Numbered from the stretch's first letter, positions 14,580 through 23,198 are shown. The stretch is 64,000 nt of DNA from Alkalilacustris brevis (GCF_003350345.1 NZ_QNVJ01000054.1:62001-126000); one strand, 5' to 3'. Notes: a model not told the origin generated them from the letters alone. Translations and numbers: made by a program.

Positions 14580-16562
14580 ATGGCCATGACATCACAAGAC
14601 AACCCCATCGAGCCTTTCTTGCGCAGCTTCGACCATGTGTCGCGGCAACTGGCCGAGGCATCCGCCGCCGGCAAGTTTTCGTATCAGGGCCGCGTTCTGG
14701 ACTCGGCCAAACGGCTGATGAAACAGCCGGGAGGGTTGGCCGCACTGGAAGCGCGGGCGGCCGAGCTCGATCGCGCCGGCATCTTCAGCGGAACCGACTG
14801 GGCCGTGCCCGCCGGGCTTGTGCCCCGGCTTGTGGGCAATACGCTGGCCTCGTCCGATTCGCGCATGGTGGTGCTCGAATGCCTGAATCTTTTGCGGTTT
14901 CTTGCCGTGGTCCGTGGCGAGCATTCGCAACCCGGACTGCCGCTTGAACATGCGCGCCACTTCCTGACCCAGGTTCTGGCGCTCAATCTCGACCGCATCC
15001 TTGGCGCGGCGCACGAGGCCGCCCGCGTCAACGCGGGCGAGTTGGACCCGGTGGTGGACCAACTGCTGCAACGCCTGCTGGAGGCGGTCGGGCCCGAAGG
15101 TATCCTGGGGCGGCTGGTCGATGAGGTCTGGCGCATCCTGCGGCAGCGCCCGCTGCAGGTCGAGCATGTGAAATCCATGATCCTTCAGATCGCCATTGCG
15201 CTGGACGAAGGACAAAACGGCCTTTCGGCCAGCGAAACCAGACTGGGCGCCGACCGACTGATCAGCGCGCTGTTCGGCCCGACCGACCTGTGCCGCGAAG
15301 ACCCCGGGCTGGAAGTTTATCGCCAGCGCCTGGAATCCGCCGACACGGGCAGCTTGCAGGCCGAGGCAACCGGCATGGCCCGCGCGATGCACGACACCGG
15401 CCTTGTCTCGGATTACCACGCCGAGTTCCTGCGCTTCATTCTAGACAGTGCACATACGCATCTGCTGCCTGCCGCACTCGGGCTGAGCAGCACGGGCCTC
15501 GATTCGCTGCGCTGCTATCAGCCGCTCGTTCAGCAGTTGATCGACGAGGCCGTGCGGCCCGGAACCGCCCAGTCGGTGCTTGGCATCGCGCTGATGCTGG
15601 AACGCGGGATCCTCTATTCGCCCCCCATCGCGCCATCGCTCTGGCGGCTGCTGGGGACGGCGCTGACTCCGGCTTGCGAGGAAATCCTGAGCATTGCCTT
15701 CGGCGGACAGGTGACAGCGCGGCAGCGGCTTGTCGCGGGGGTCATGATGCTGCTGGGGCAGCCGCTGGGGATCGGGCAGGGCAACAACCCGACCTGCCAG
15801 GCGGCCCGCGCACTTTCCATGTGGGCGCTCAATGACCCTGACTATCTGCTCTGGCTGCTCGCGCAGGTGACAAGCAAGGACTGCATTGTCATGCATTTCG
15901 AGGGCCAGCCATTGGACTCCAGCCTTTTGCAAGCCGGGCTTGCGCAACAGGCCCCACTTGATGCCGATCCGGTTTCGGTTCTGCTGGTGCCGCACCTGGA
16001 CCGCGTCTATGCCGAGATGGGGCGGCGCGTTGCCGGGCGCGGAGAAGACCCGCATCGCTGGATCAACCCCGAGCTTCACGGATGGTGGGTGGGGCGTGCG
16101 TTTCACATCGCCGTCGATGTCGCCACCGGCCTGCTGAAGGACCACGAAGCGTTCATTCGCGAGTTCCACACGGCCTATCACCCGCTCCATAACGGCAACG
16201 AGCCAGTCATTCACCCGCAGCCCGCGGGGATCGCCGTTACCGACAGCAGCGGCGCCTTCGTCGGCTGGCACGCGATTTCGATTATTCGTGTCGCGCTCGA
16301 TCAATCGGGCGGGATGCGGGTGTATTTCTTCAACCCGAACAACGACAGCGGGCAGGACTGGGGCCATGGCATCGTTGTCTCGACACATGGCAATGGAGAG
16401 CGGCTGGGCGAGGCATCCCTGCCGTTCGATCAGTTCGCCTCGCGGCTTTATATTTTTCACGATGACGGGCTGCCTGCGGCCATGACCCTGCCAGTGGAGG
16501 ATGCCCAGGTCGCGCGCATCTGCGAAATGGCGCAGCAAAGCTGGGCAAGCAACCGCTTCTGA
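14580..16562 (+). CDS. Large protein with predicted papain-like cysteine-peptidase C-terminal domain
   Basis: A 660-residue protein that I do not recognise as a named family. Residues 1 to about 390 are helical and leucine-rich, with no signal peptide. The C-terminal part shows a papain-like order: Cys406 in GQGNNPTCQAARALSMW, His564 in FVGWHAISIIRV, and Asn585 in VYFFNPNNDSGQDWG. The Cys-His spacing is 158 and the His-Asn spacing 21, close to papain (134 and 16). This supports a Cys-His-Asn triad for peptide cleavage or amide transfer, which is inference from pattern. The start at 14580 has AAAGGA 10 nt upstream. It follows the ATP-grasp gene after a hairpin and converges on iclR. Confidence 0.65.
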   Translation: MAMTSQDNPIEPFLRSFDHVSRQLAEASAAGKFSYQGRVLDSAKRLMKQPGGLAALEARAAELDRAGIFSGTDWAVPAGLVPRLVGNTLASSDSRMVVLECLNLLRFLAVVRGEHSQPGLPLEHARHFLTQVLALNLDRILGAAHEAARVNAGELDPVVDQLLQRLLEAVGPEGILGRLVDEVWRILRQRPLQVEHVKSMILQIAIALDEGQNGLSASETRLGADRLISALFGPTDLCREDPGLEVYRQRLESADTGSLQAEATGMARAMHDTGLVSDYHAEFLRFILDSAHTHLLPAALGLSSTGLDSLRCYQPLVQQLIDEAVRPGTAQSVLGIALMLERGILYSPPIAPSLWRLLGTALTPACEEILSIAFGGQVTARQRLVAGVMMLLGQPLGIGQGNNPTCQAARALSMWALNDPDYLLWLLAQVTSKDCIVMHFEGQPLDSSLLQAGLAQQAPLDADPVSVLLVPHLDRVYAEMGRRVAGRGEDPHRWINPELHGWWVGRAFHIAVDVATGLLKDHEAFIREFHTAYHPLHNGNEPVIHPQPAGIAVTDSSGAFVGWHAISIIRVALDQSGGMRVYFFNPNNDSGQDWGHGIVVSTHGNGERLGEASLPFDQFASRLYIFHDDGLPAAMTLPVEDAQVARICEMAQQSWASNRF

Positions 16563-16626
16563 AACACCCGTATTGACCAAGGCTGATGGCTTGGACCGTG
16601 TCGCGCATTGCCGCGTGTGCCGGGTT

Positions 16627-17301
16627 TCAGTCGACCCTGTCGGCCAGGTCGCGCGCGGCCTCTTCCAGAAGCGGGATTGCCGCGGTGCGCACAACTTCGG
16701 TAAAGCGCGTGTTCAGACCCGATATCGTCAACGCCCCGCGGAACTGGCCCGTCGAGGAAAACACCGGTGCCGAGATCGAGGCGATATTGGGGTTGCGGGT
16801 CGATTCCAGATCGACCGTGCCGTTCTTGTTGAAGGCGGAAAGGTCGGCCAGGGCCTCACCCGTGAAATGGCGCAGCACCAGGCCCGAGGCGCCGGTGCCC
16901 AGCCGCAGGCGCATCCCTTCCTCGACACCGTATTCAACCAGGTTCGAGATGTTCTCGCGGTAAAGGCACACCCGGTCGTTTCCGGCGCGCACAAAGTATG
17001 ACGCCGTCTCGCCTGTGGCTTCGACCAGGCGGCGCAGGACCGGGCGCAGCGTCTCGCCGCTGTCGAATTCCTGCCGGAAGATCAGCCCCAGGTGCCAGAC
17101 GCTGGCCCCGATCGAGAACCGCCCCTCGGCGTCGCGGTCGATGAACCCGTAGATTGCCATGGACCGCGTGAGCCGCAGGATCGTGCTCTTGTGCAGCCCC
17201 GTTTCCCGCGCAAGTTCGGCCAGTGTCATCCTCGGCCGGCGCACACTGAAGGCCGACAGGATCGACAGGGCCCGCTCCACGGACTCGGTTCTTGTCGCCA
17301 T
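16627..17301 (-). CDS. IclR-family transcriptional regulator
   Basis: A 224-residue regulator with an N-terminal winged helix-turn-helix (about 1-70: SVERALSILSAFS, MTLAELARETGLHKSTILRLTRSM) and a C-terminal IclR effector domain (ETASYFVRAGNDRVCLY, SGLVLRHFTGEAL, SISAPVFSSTGQFRGALTISG). It is divergent from the five-gene catabolic operon beginning at 17426, with 124 bp between, and is the likely local regulator of that operon. IclR members usually bind small organic acids. No clear operator palindrome was picked out by eye. Confidence 0.93.
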   Translation of the reverse strand: MATRTESVERALSILSAFSVRRPRMTLAELARETGLHKSTILRLTRSMAIYGFIDRDAEGRFSIGASVWHLGLIFRQEFDSGETLRPVLRRLVEATGETASYFVRAGNDRVCLYRENISNLVEYGVEEGMRLRLGTGASGLVLRHFTGEALADLSAFNKNGTVDLESTRNPNIASISAPVFSSTGQFRGALTISGLNTRFTEVVRTAAIPLLEEAARDLADRVD

Positions 17302-17425
17302 CGGCGTTCTCCCAGGCGAAATGCGTTTGCTTTTGCATTGTCAAGAACAAGGCGGATTGTCTAGGCACACGGCATACCTGTTGCAGACCACCCGACCCCG
17401 CTCTGAAGATAAAGGAAACAAACCG

Positions 17426-18496
17426 ATGAAGGTCGCAATCCTCCCCGGTGACGGGATCGGCCCGGAAATAAGTGCCGCCACGCGCCTCGTTCTCGATGCG
17501 GTCGATGACCGATTCGGTTTCGGCTTCGCGTATACCGAGATAGGGATCGGGTTCACGGCCCTTGAAGAACATGGCTCGACCCTGCCGGATAGCAGCTTCG
17601 AGGCGGCCCGCGCGGCCGAGGCGCTGATCCTCGGGCCGGTGTCGCACCTGGATTACCCGGCGCGCGAAAAGGGCGGGCTGAACCCATCGGGCGAGTTGCG
17701 CAAGCGGCTCGACCTTTTTGCCAATATCCGCCCGGCGGCAACGCGCCCCGACCTGCCCTCGCGCACCGGGGCAAGCTTCGACATGGTCATCTACCGCGAG
17801 AACACCGAAGGTTTCTATGCTGACCGTTGCATGTACACCGGCACGGGCGAGGTTCATGTGACAGCCGATGTCACCATCGCCATGCGGCGCATCACCCGCC
17901 ATGCCTCGACTCGGATCGCCGAAGCGGCCTTTGCAGGCGCCATGCAGCGGCGCAAGAAGGTCACCGTGGTGCACAAGCAGAACGTGCTCAAGCTGACCGA
18001 TGGGCTGTTTCTGGAATGCTGCCGCGAGGTGGCCGCGCGCCACCCAGATGTCGAATACGAGGAGCTTATCGTCGATGCTGCCTGCGCGCATCTGGTGCGG
18101 CGCCCCGAGGATTTCGACGTGATCTGCACCACCAACATGTTCGGCGACATCCTGTCTGATCTTGCCTCGGAACTTTCAGGCAGCCTGGGGCTTGCGGCCT
18201 CGGTCAATGCCGGTGACGGCGTGGCGATGGCGCAGGCGCAGCACGGATCGGCCCCGGATATTGCAGGGCAGGGCATCGCCAACCCGGCCTCGCTGATCGG
18301 TTCGACCGGAATGCTGCTGGAGTGGATGGGCGCAAACCGCAAGCGGGCCGACCTGGTCGAGGCGGGGCGGGCCATGCTGGCCGCGCTTGACCGCACCCTG
18401 GCCGACCCGGCCAGCCGCACCCGTGATCTTGGTGGCACCCTGGGCACCGAGGCCTTCGCGCGGCAGGTGGCGAAGGCCATCACCGACGCCGGATGA
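17426..18496 (+). CDS. Isocitrate/isopropylmalate dehydrogenase family (beta-decarboxylating) dehydrogenase
   Basis: A 356-residue NAD(P)- and metal-dependent oxidative decarboxylase that oxidises a 2-hydroxy acid next to a carboxylate. It shows the N-terminal MKVAILPGDGIGPEI, the substrate arginines in LRKRLDLFANIRP, RENTEGFYADR, the catalytic Lys in VVHKQNVLKLTDGLF, and metal aspartates in IVDAACAHLV and NMFGDILSDLASEL. The segment QHGSAPDIAGQGIANP is the cofactor loop. The cluster context (hydroxypyruvate isomerase-like, aldehyde dehydrogenase) and IclR control argue against leucine synthesis or the TCA cycle and for a tartrate- or malate-like substrate. AAAGGAAA precedes the ATG. It is first in the operon. 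Confidence 0.88.
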   Translation: MKVAILPGDGIGPEISAATRLVLDAVDDRFGFGFAYTEIGIGFTALEEHGSTLPDSSFEAARAAEALILGPVSHLDYPAREKGGLNPSGELRKRLDLFANIRPAATRPDLPSRTGASFDMVIYRENTEGFYADRCMYTGTGEVHVTADVTIAMRRITRHASTRIAEAAFAGAMQRRKKVTVVHKQNVLKLTDGLFLECCREVAARHPDVEYEELIVDAACAHLVRRPEDFDVICTTNMFGDILSDLASELSGSLGLAASVNAGDGVAMAQAQHGSAPDIAGQGIANPASLIGSTGMLLEWMGANRKRADLVEAGRAMLAALDRTLADPASRTRDLGGTLGTEAFARQVAKAITDAG

Positions 18497-18528
18497 AATC
18501 CACGGCCCCGGCGAAGGAGCAGACCCGC

Positions 18529-19590
18529 ATGACCAGCACCAAAACGGTTGCCGCCGACGCGCTGCGCAGCTTTGCCCGCGCGGCCTTTGAAAGCGCGGGC
18601 CTGCCGCCCGACGACGCCCGCACCGTCGCGTGTGATCTGGTCAAGGCCAACCTGCGCGGCGTCGACTCGCACGGGGTGGCGCGGATCCCGATGTATCTGG
18701 AGCGGTTGGAGCGCGGATTGGTCAACCCGCGCCCCGACATCAAGGTCGAGAAGGTCGCCGGCGCTGTCGCGCATCTGGATGCCGACAATGCCATGGGGTT
18801 CCTGCCCTCGCATCTGGCGATGGATACCGCGATGGATCTGGCCAGCGAGGCGGGCATCGGCATGGTGGGGGTCAGCCGCTCGACGCATTTCGGGATGGGT
18901 GCGCTTTATGCCCTTCAGGCGATCGAGCGCGGCTATGTCTCGATGGTCTTCACCAACTCGTCGCCTGCCATCGCCATGTGGGGAAGCCGCGCGCCCTTTC
19001 TCGGGGCCAGCCCGATTGCCGCGGGCATACCGGGGGGGAAATCGGCACCTTTCGTGATGGACATGGCGATGACCGTGGTCGCCCGTGGCAAGATTCGCCT
19101 GGCCGCGCAGCGGGGCGACCCGATCGCGCCCGGCCTCGCGCTGGACAGCGACGGCAACCCCACGACGGATGCCGCCAGGGCGTTCGAGGGCGTGTGCTTG
19201 CCCTTCGGCGGGGTCAAGGGCTCGGTCCTGGGCACGATGATGGACCTGATGGCCGGGGCGCTGACCGGCGCGAATTATGGCGGCGATGTCAAAAGCCTAT
19301 ACTTCGACCATTCCGAACCGCAGAACGTGGGGCACCTGTTCTTTGCCATCCGGCCCGACCTGTTCCTGTCGATGACCGATTTCGAGGCCCGGATGGAAGA
19401 ATTCAACTGCCGCATCAAGGCCCTGCCCCGCGCCGCCGGGGTGGACGAGGTGCTCATGCCCGGAGAGCCCGAGGCCCGGGCCGAGGCCGCGCGGCAGAAA
19501 TCCGGCATTCCGATCACCGATGACGTGCTGGCCGATCTGGCGAAGGTGGCCAGGACGCGCGCCATCGCGCCGCTCCAAGGGGTGGATTGA
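18529..19590 (+). CDS. Ldh2-family malate/L-lactate-type dehydrogenase
   Basis: A 353-residue NAD(P)-dependent 2-hydroxyacid or imine reductase of the Ldh2/YlbC/ComC fold. The motif LRGVDSHGVARIPMYLERL contains the catalytic DSHG histidine. The glycine-rich cofactor region is MGFLPSHLAMD through GVSRSTHFGMGA, and NSSPAIAMWG and FGGVKGSVLGTMMDLMAG are family blocks. The start at 18529 is favoured by GAAGGAG 9 nt upstream over an overlapping ATG at 18493. It follows the decarboxylating dehydrogenase by 32 bp and overlaps the next gene at TGATG. The substrate is unknown: 2,3-diketogulonate, ureidoglycolate, malate and sulfolactate are known in the family. Confidence 0.88.
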   Translation: MTSTKTVAADALRSFARAAFESAGLPPDDARTVACDLVKANLRGVDSHGVARIPMYLERLERGLVNPRPDIKVEKVAGAVAHLDADNAMGFLPSHLAMDTAMDLASEAGIGMVGVSRSTHFGMGALYALQAIERGYVSMVFTNSSPAIAMWGSRAPFLGASPIAAGIPGGKSAPFVMDMAMTVVARGKIRLAAQRGDPIAPGLALDSDGNPTTDAARAFEGVCLPFGGVKGSVLGTMMDLMAGALTGANYGGDVKSLYFDHSEPQNVGHLFFAIRPDLFLSMTDFEARMEEFNCRIKALPRAAGVDEVLMPGEPEARAEAARQKSGIPITDDVLADLAKVARTRAIAPLQGVD

Positions 19591-20378
19591 TGGCGTTGCT
19601 GTTCTCCGCCCATCTTGGCTATCTGTTCACCGACCTGCGGCTGGAGCAGCGTTTCGCCGCCGCGCGAGCTGCAGGGTTTGACGCGGTGGAGCACCCCGAC
19701 CCAACCGCCCTGCCGCCGGCGCGGCTGCGCGCGTTGCTTGGCGAAAACGGCCTGCGCCTGGCGCAGATGACCTCGGGCACGGGCAATCCGGGCGAAAAGG
19801 GGCTGGCCAGTCTGCCCGGGCGAGAGGCCGAATTCCGCGATGGCTTCGCCCGCGCGCTTGACTATGCCGAGGGCGTGGAGTGCCCCTTCGTGCATCCGAT
19901 GGCGGGGGTGGGCGGCGATGCGGCCACCTACCGGCGCAACATCGAAGCAGCCGCAGCGCTGTGCGAAGGGCGCCGCCCGCGCCTGCTAGCCGAGGCCATC
20001 AGCGAGGCTGCCGTTCCCGGCTATTTCATGGCGTCGGTCGATACTCTGCTGTCGTTGGCGGCCGACATGGACGGGCGGCTGTCGGTGCTGATCGACACCT
20101 TCCATGCTTGCGCCAGCGGCTGCGACCCGGTCGCCGCGCTGCGCGCAGCCGCGCCGTGGCTTGGCCACGTCCATATCGCCGATCATCCCGGCCGTGGCGA
20201 GCCCGGCACGGGCGCAATCGCGTTCGAGCCTGTCCTCGCGACGCTGTACGAGCTACGCTTTTCCGGAGCGGTCGGCTTTGAATACCATCCCACCGGCCCC
20301 GACCACCTGAACTGGCTCCCCGATTGGGCGTCAATGCGCGTGGCAATGCCTCGCCAAGTCAAGGAGACACGCTCATGA
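19590..20378 (+). CDS. Hydroxypyruvate-isomerase-like protein (AP endonuclease family 2 TIM barrel)
   Basis: A 262-residue xylose-isomerase-like TIM barrel. It starts FSAHLGYLFTDLRLEQRFAAAR and carries family blocks AGFDAVEHPDP, CPFVHPMAG, LLAEAISEAAVPGYFM with a metal Glu, VLIDTFHACASG, GHVHIADHPGRGEPGTG and VGFEYHPTG. These are the Hyi pattern for interconverting hydroxypyruvate and tartronate semialdehyde. The ATG at 19590 overlaps the preceding TGA, so it is translationally coupled. A conversion of a 3-carbon hydroxy-oxo acid within the operon is plausible, but another ketose or aldose substrate cannot be excluded. Confidence 0.85.
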   Translation: MALLFSAHLGYLFTDLRLEQRFAAARAAGFDAVEHPDPTALPPARLRALLGENGLRLAQMTSGTGNPGEKGLASLPGREAEFRDGFARALDYAEGVECPFVHPMAGVGGDAATYRRNIEAAAALCEGRRPRLLAEAISEAAVPGYFMASVDTLLSLAADMDGRLSVLIDTFHACASGCDPVAALRAAAPWLGHVHIADHPGRGEPGTGAIAFEPVLATLYELRFSGAVGFEYHPTGPDHLNWLPDWASMRVAMPRQVKETRS

Positions 20379-21745
20379 TGCAGTCCATCAATCCGGCCAC
20401 CGGCGAGTTGGTCGCCGAATTCGACCTTCACACCGAGGCGCAGGTCGATCAGGCCCTGAGTGCCGCAACCGGCGCACAGAGCGCCTGGCGCCGCGTTTCG
20501 GTGATTGACCGAACGCGCCTGCTTTCCGCCATGGCGCGCGAGTTGCGCGCGGGGCAGGACCGCTTCGCCCGCCTGATCACCGAGGAAATCGGCAAGCCGA
20601 TCACCGAGTCGCTGGCCGAGATCGAGAAATGCGCCCTCACCTGCGATTACTACGCCGAGAACGCCCCGCGCTTTCTGGCCGATGAGGAAATCGGCTCGAA
20701 CGCCACGCATTCGGCGGTGGTGTTCGACCCGCTGGGCGTGGTGCTGGCGATCATGCCCTGGAATTACCCGTTCTGGCAGTTCTTCCGCTTTGCCGCGCCC
20801 GCGTTGGCCGCGGGCAACGGCGCGATCCTCAAGCACGCGGCGAACGTGCCGCGCTGCGCACTTGCGATCGAGGATGTGATGCGCAAGGCGGGCTGCCCCG
20901 ACGGGCTGATGCGGACGCTGCTGGTGCCGTCCTCCGGCGTTGCCGCCATGATCGAAGATGACCGCATCGCCGCCGTCACGCTGACTGGCTCCACCCAGGT
21001 TGGGCAGATCGTCGCCAGCCAGGCCGGGCGCGCGCTGAAAAAGCAGGTGCTGGAACTTGGCGGGTCCGACCCCTTCATCGTGCTGCCCGATGCCGATATC
21101 GCCACCGCCGCGCAGGTCGCGGTCAAGGCGCGCTTCATCAATGTGGGGCAGTCTTGCGTGAACGCCAAGCGCTTCATCGTGCATGACGACATCGCCGAGG
21201 CCTTTACCGAGGCTTTCGCGGCGGGCATCCGGGCGCTGAAAACCGGCGATCCGATGGACCCGGCCACCCAGATCGGCCCCATGGCTCGCCGGGATCTGCG
21301 CGACGAACTGCACGACCAGGTGACACGCTCGATCACCGATGGTGCCACGCTGGCAATCGGCGGCGCGCCGCTTGAGGGGCCGGGCTGCTACTATGCGCCA
21401 ACGCTTCTTGATCGCGTGACGCCCGCGCATACCTCGTTTCGCGAAGAGTTGTTCGGCCCGGTTGCCTCGGTCATCCGCTGTTCCAGCGCCGAAGAGGCCG
21501 TGGCCCTGGCAAATGATACCGAATTCGGCCTCGGCGCCGCGGTCTGGACGGGTGACGCCGCGCTTGCCCGCCGGATGTCGCGCGAAATCGATGCCGGCGC
21601 GGTGTTCATCAATGGCATGGTCGCCTCGGACCCGCGCCTGCCCTTCGGCGGGATCAAGAAATCAGGCTACGGGCGCGAACTGGGCAGCTATGGCCTGCGC
21701 GAATTCACCAACATGAAAACCGTCTGGACCGGCCCGGCCAGGTGA
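20375..21745 (+). CDS. NAD(P)-dependent aldehyde dehydrogenase, succinate-semialdehyde-type
   Basis: A 456-residue ALDH-superfamily enzyme that oxidises an aldehyde to a carboxylate. The catalytic set is complete: Asn in IMPWNYPFWQF, the Glu in LELGGSDPFIV, and the nucleophilic Cys in NVGQSCVNAKRF. The cofactor loop GSTQVGQIV is in place, and the C-terminal LPFGGIKKSGYGRELG ends the fold. The slightly short length and N-terminus (MMQSINPATGELVAEF) match the GabD/Sad group. It overlaps the previous gene by 4 nt and has AAGGAG 8 nt before ATG 20375. It is the fourth gene of the IclR-linked operon, and the true aldehyde is unknown. Confidence 0.9.
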   Translation: MMQSINPATGELVAEFDLHTEAQVDQALSAATGAQSAWRRVSVIDRTRLLSAMARELRAGQDRFARLITEEIGKPITESLAEIEKCALTCDYYAENAPRFLADEEIGSNATHSAVVFDPLGVVLAIMPWNYPFWQFFRFAAPALAAGNGAILKHAANVPRCALAIEDVMRKAGCPDGLMRTLLVPSSGVAAMIEDDRIAAVTLTGSTQVGQIVASQAGRALKKQVLELGGSDPFIVLPDADIATAAQVAVKARFINVGQSCVNAKRFIVHDDIAEAFTEAFAAGIRALKTGDPMDPATQIGPMARRDLRDELHDQVTRSITDGATLAIGGAPLEGPGCYYAPTLLDRVTPAHTSFREELFGPVASVIRCSSAEEAVALANDTEFGLGAAVWTGDAALARRMSREIDAGAVFINGMVASDPRLPFGGIKKSGYGRELGSYGLREFTNMKTVWTGPAR

Positions 21746-21756
21746 GGAGAGATCAC

Positions 21757-22173
21757 ATGACAGACAAGCAAGCCGCCATCCTGCGCCCCGCCGAATTGCC
21801 CGTGAACGACCGTGGAAACGGTGCGCGCACCATCCCGCTGGTGACACGTGGCTGCGGCTCGACCAGCGTGATCAACGGCATCACCGAATTCGACCCGGGC
21901 GCGAAGATCGGCGTGCATTTTCACAATTGCGAGGAGAGCGTGATGATCCTCGGAGGTGAGGCCGTGGCCGAGATCGACGGTGTGCGCCATCACCTGAAAG
22001 CCGGCGATACCACCTGGCTTCCCGCCGGTGTGCCGCACCGTTTCCTGAATGAAAGCGACGGGCCGATGCGGATATTCTGGACATATGCCGACATCGACGC
22101 CACCCGCACCATGGTCGAGACCGGCATCGCGCAGACCATCGACGACGAGCACGAAAAGGCGAAAAGGCTTTGA
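21757..22173 (+). CDS. Cupin-domain protein
   Basis: A 138-residue single-domain cupin. The metal-binding motif 1 is GVHFHNCEESVMILGG, with His-x-His...Glu and a downstream His in motif 2 (WLPAGVPHRFLNES). Such small cupins act as isomerases, dioxygenases or sugar-acid lyases. The segment VTRGCGSTSVINGITEFDPGAKIG is typical of the cupin_2 group. The start at 21757 has GAGGAGAG 5 nt upstream, while an in-frame GTG at 21742 overlaps the aldehyde dehydrogenase stop. It is the last gene of the IclR-linked operon. Role unknown. Confidence 0.82.
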   Translation: MTDKQAAILRPAELPVNDRGNGARTIPLVTRGCGSTSVINGITEFDPGAKIGVHFHNCEESVMILGGEAVAEIDGVRHHLKAGDTTWLPAGVPHRFLNESDGPMRIFWTYADIDATRTMVETGIAQTIDDEHEKAKRL

Positions 22174-22271
22174 CCGTGGCCACCGCGCCTGCGCCTGAAT
22201 CGTGATCAAATTGACCCCCGCCGGGCGACGCCCTATTGTCCTGTTGCAAATTAACGGGGAATACGCGGAAC

Positions 22272-22826
22272 ATGCAGGAAGAACAACAGCTTGCCGCAGG
22301 GGCGGACAGAACCCTGTTGCTGGTCGATGATGACGAGCCGTTTCTCAGGCGGCTGGCCCGCGCCATGGAAAAACGCGGCTTTGAGCCCGTCACCGCTGAT
22401 ACCGTGGCCGAGGGCCGCGACATCGCGCAGGCGCGTCCGCCGGCCTATGCCGTGATCGACCTGCGGCTGGGCGATGGCAACGGGCTTGATGTGGTGGAAA
22501 CCTTGCGCGAAAGCCGGCCCGATTGCCGCATCGTGGTGCTGACTGGCTATGGCGCGATTGCCACGGCGGTGGCGGCGGTCAAGATGGGCGCGGTCGATTA
22601 CCTGGCAAAACCCGCCGATGCCAACGACATCACCAGCGCGCTGCTCAGCCAGGGCGAGGCCCTGCCGCCGCCGCCGGAAAACCCGATGTCCGCCGATCGC
22701 GTGCGCTGGGAACACATTCAGCGTGTCTATGAGCAATGCGACCGCAACGTGAGCGAAACTGCCCGGCGCCTGAACATGCACCGCCGCACCCTGCAGCGCA
22801 TTCTGGCCAAGCGCTCTCCACGCTAG
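22272..22826 (+). CDS. regA: Global redox response regulator RegA (PrrA/ActR)
   Basis: A 184-residue protein, exactly the length of Rhodobacter PrrA/RegA. It has an N-terminal receiver domain (LLLVDDDEPFLRRLARAME, phospho-acceptor Asp in AVIDLRLGDGNG, VVLTGYGAIATAV, Lys in YLAKPADAND). A PPPPEN linker follows, and then the almost invariant C-terminal Fis-type helix-turn-helix NVSETARRLNMHRRTLQRI. RegA activates genes for respiration, photosynthesis, nitrogen and carbon fixation when its sensor RegB is active. In most relatives regB and senC/prrC lie next to it; here the flanks are a cupin gene and a small unknown gene. Confidence 0.95.
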   Translation: MQEEQQLAAGADRTLLLVDDDEPFLRRLARAMEKRGFEPVTADTVAEGRDIAQARPPAYAVIDLRLGDGNGLDVVETLRESRPDCRIVVLTGYGAIATAVAAVKMGAVDYLAKPADANDITSALLSQGEALPPPPENPMSADRVRWEHIQRVYEQCDRNVSETARRLNMHRRTLQRILAKRSPR

Positions 22827-22932
22827 ACGTGCGACGGCGCGGTTATATCGCGCGCCCTTGCTTCCTATATGTCTGTCATGGCAGCGCTGCGACGGCGCTT
22901 GCCCGACCTGCGCAGTTCAGGGAGGAAACACC

Positions 22933-23145
22933 ATGACCAGACATATCATCGACCAGCCGCGCAAAGGTGCCGCAAACCGGATGGCGCCCTACCTGATGCT
23001 TGATGCCGGGGCGGGCGAGGGCACGCACCCTACCTCACGCAGCCTGCACATGCGCCGCCCGGCCCCCGACCAGAGCCGCCGCTTGCGCGCCTTCCTCGAT
23101 ATCCTGCGCCGCAGTCAGGGCGACGGCGCGTTCCGCCCAAGATGA
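22933..23145 (+). CDS. Small basic protein of unknown function
   Basis: A 70-residue Arg- and Pro-rich, soluble protein (MTRHIIDQPRKGAANRM; ending LDILRRSQGDGAFRPR). No family is recognised. A strong GGGAGGAAAC ribosome site lies upstream of the ATG, which is the main support. It follows regA by about 105 bp on the same strand and ends about 120 bp from ilvE, which converges on it. Confidence 0.55.
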   Translation: MTRHIIDQPRKGAANRMAPYLMLDAGAGEGTHPTSRSLHMRRPAPDQSRRLRAFLDILRRSQGDGAFRPR

Positions 23146-23148
23146 CCG

Positions 23149-23198
23149 CTATCTGAACAGCTTGCGTGCCGGTGCCATCTTCTTGGCCCAAATATCCT
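23149..23198 (-). repeat. Intergenic 20-mer, copy 2, followed by a nine-codon mini-frame
   Basis: Minus-strand AGGATATTTGGGCCAAGAAG (23198 to 23179) matches the element before dgcA at 19 of 20 positions. It runs straight into ATG and a nine-codon frame MAPARKLFR ending in TAG (23178-23149). It lies 70 bp past the ilvE stop. Whether the peptide is made is unknown. Confidence 0.45.
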
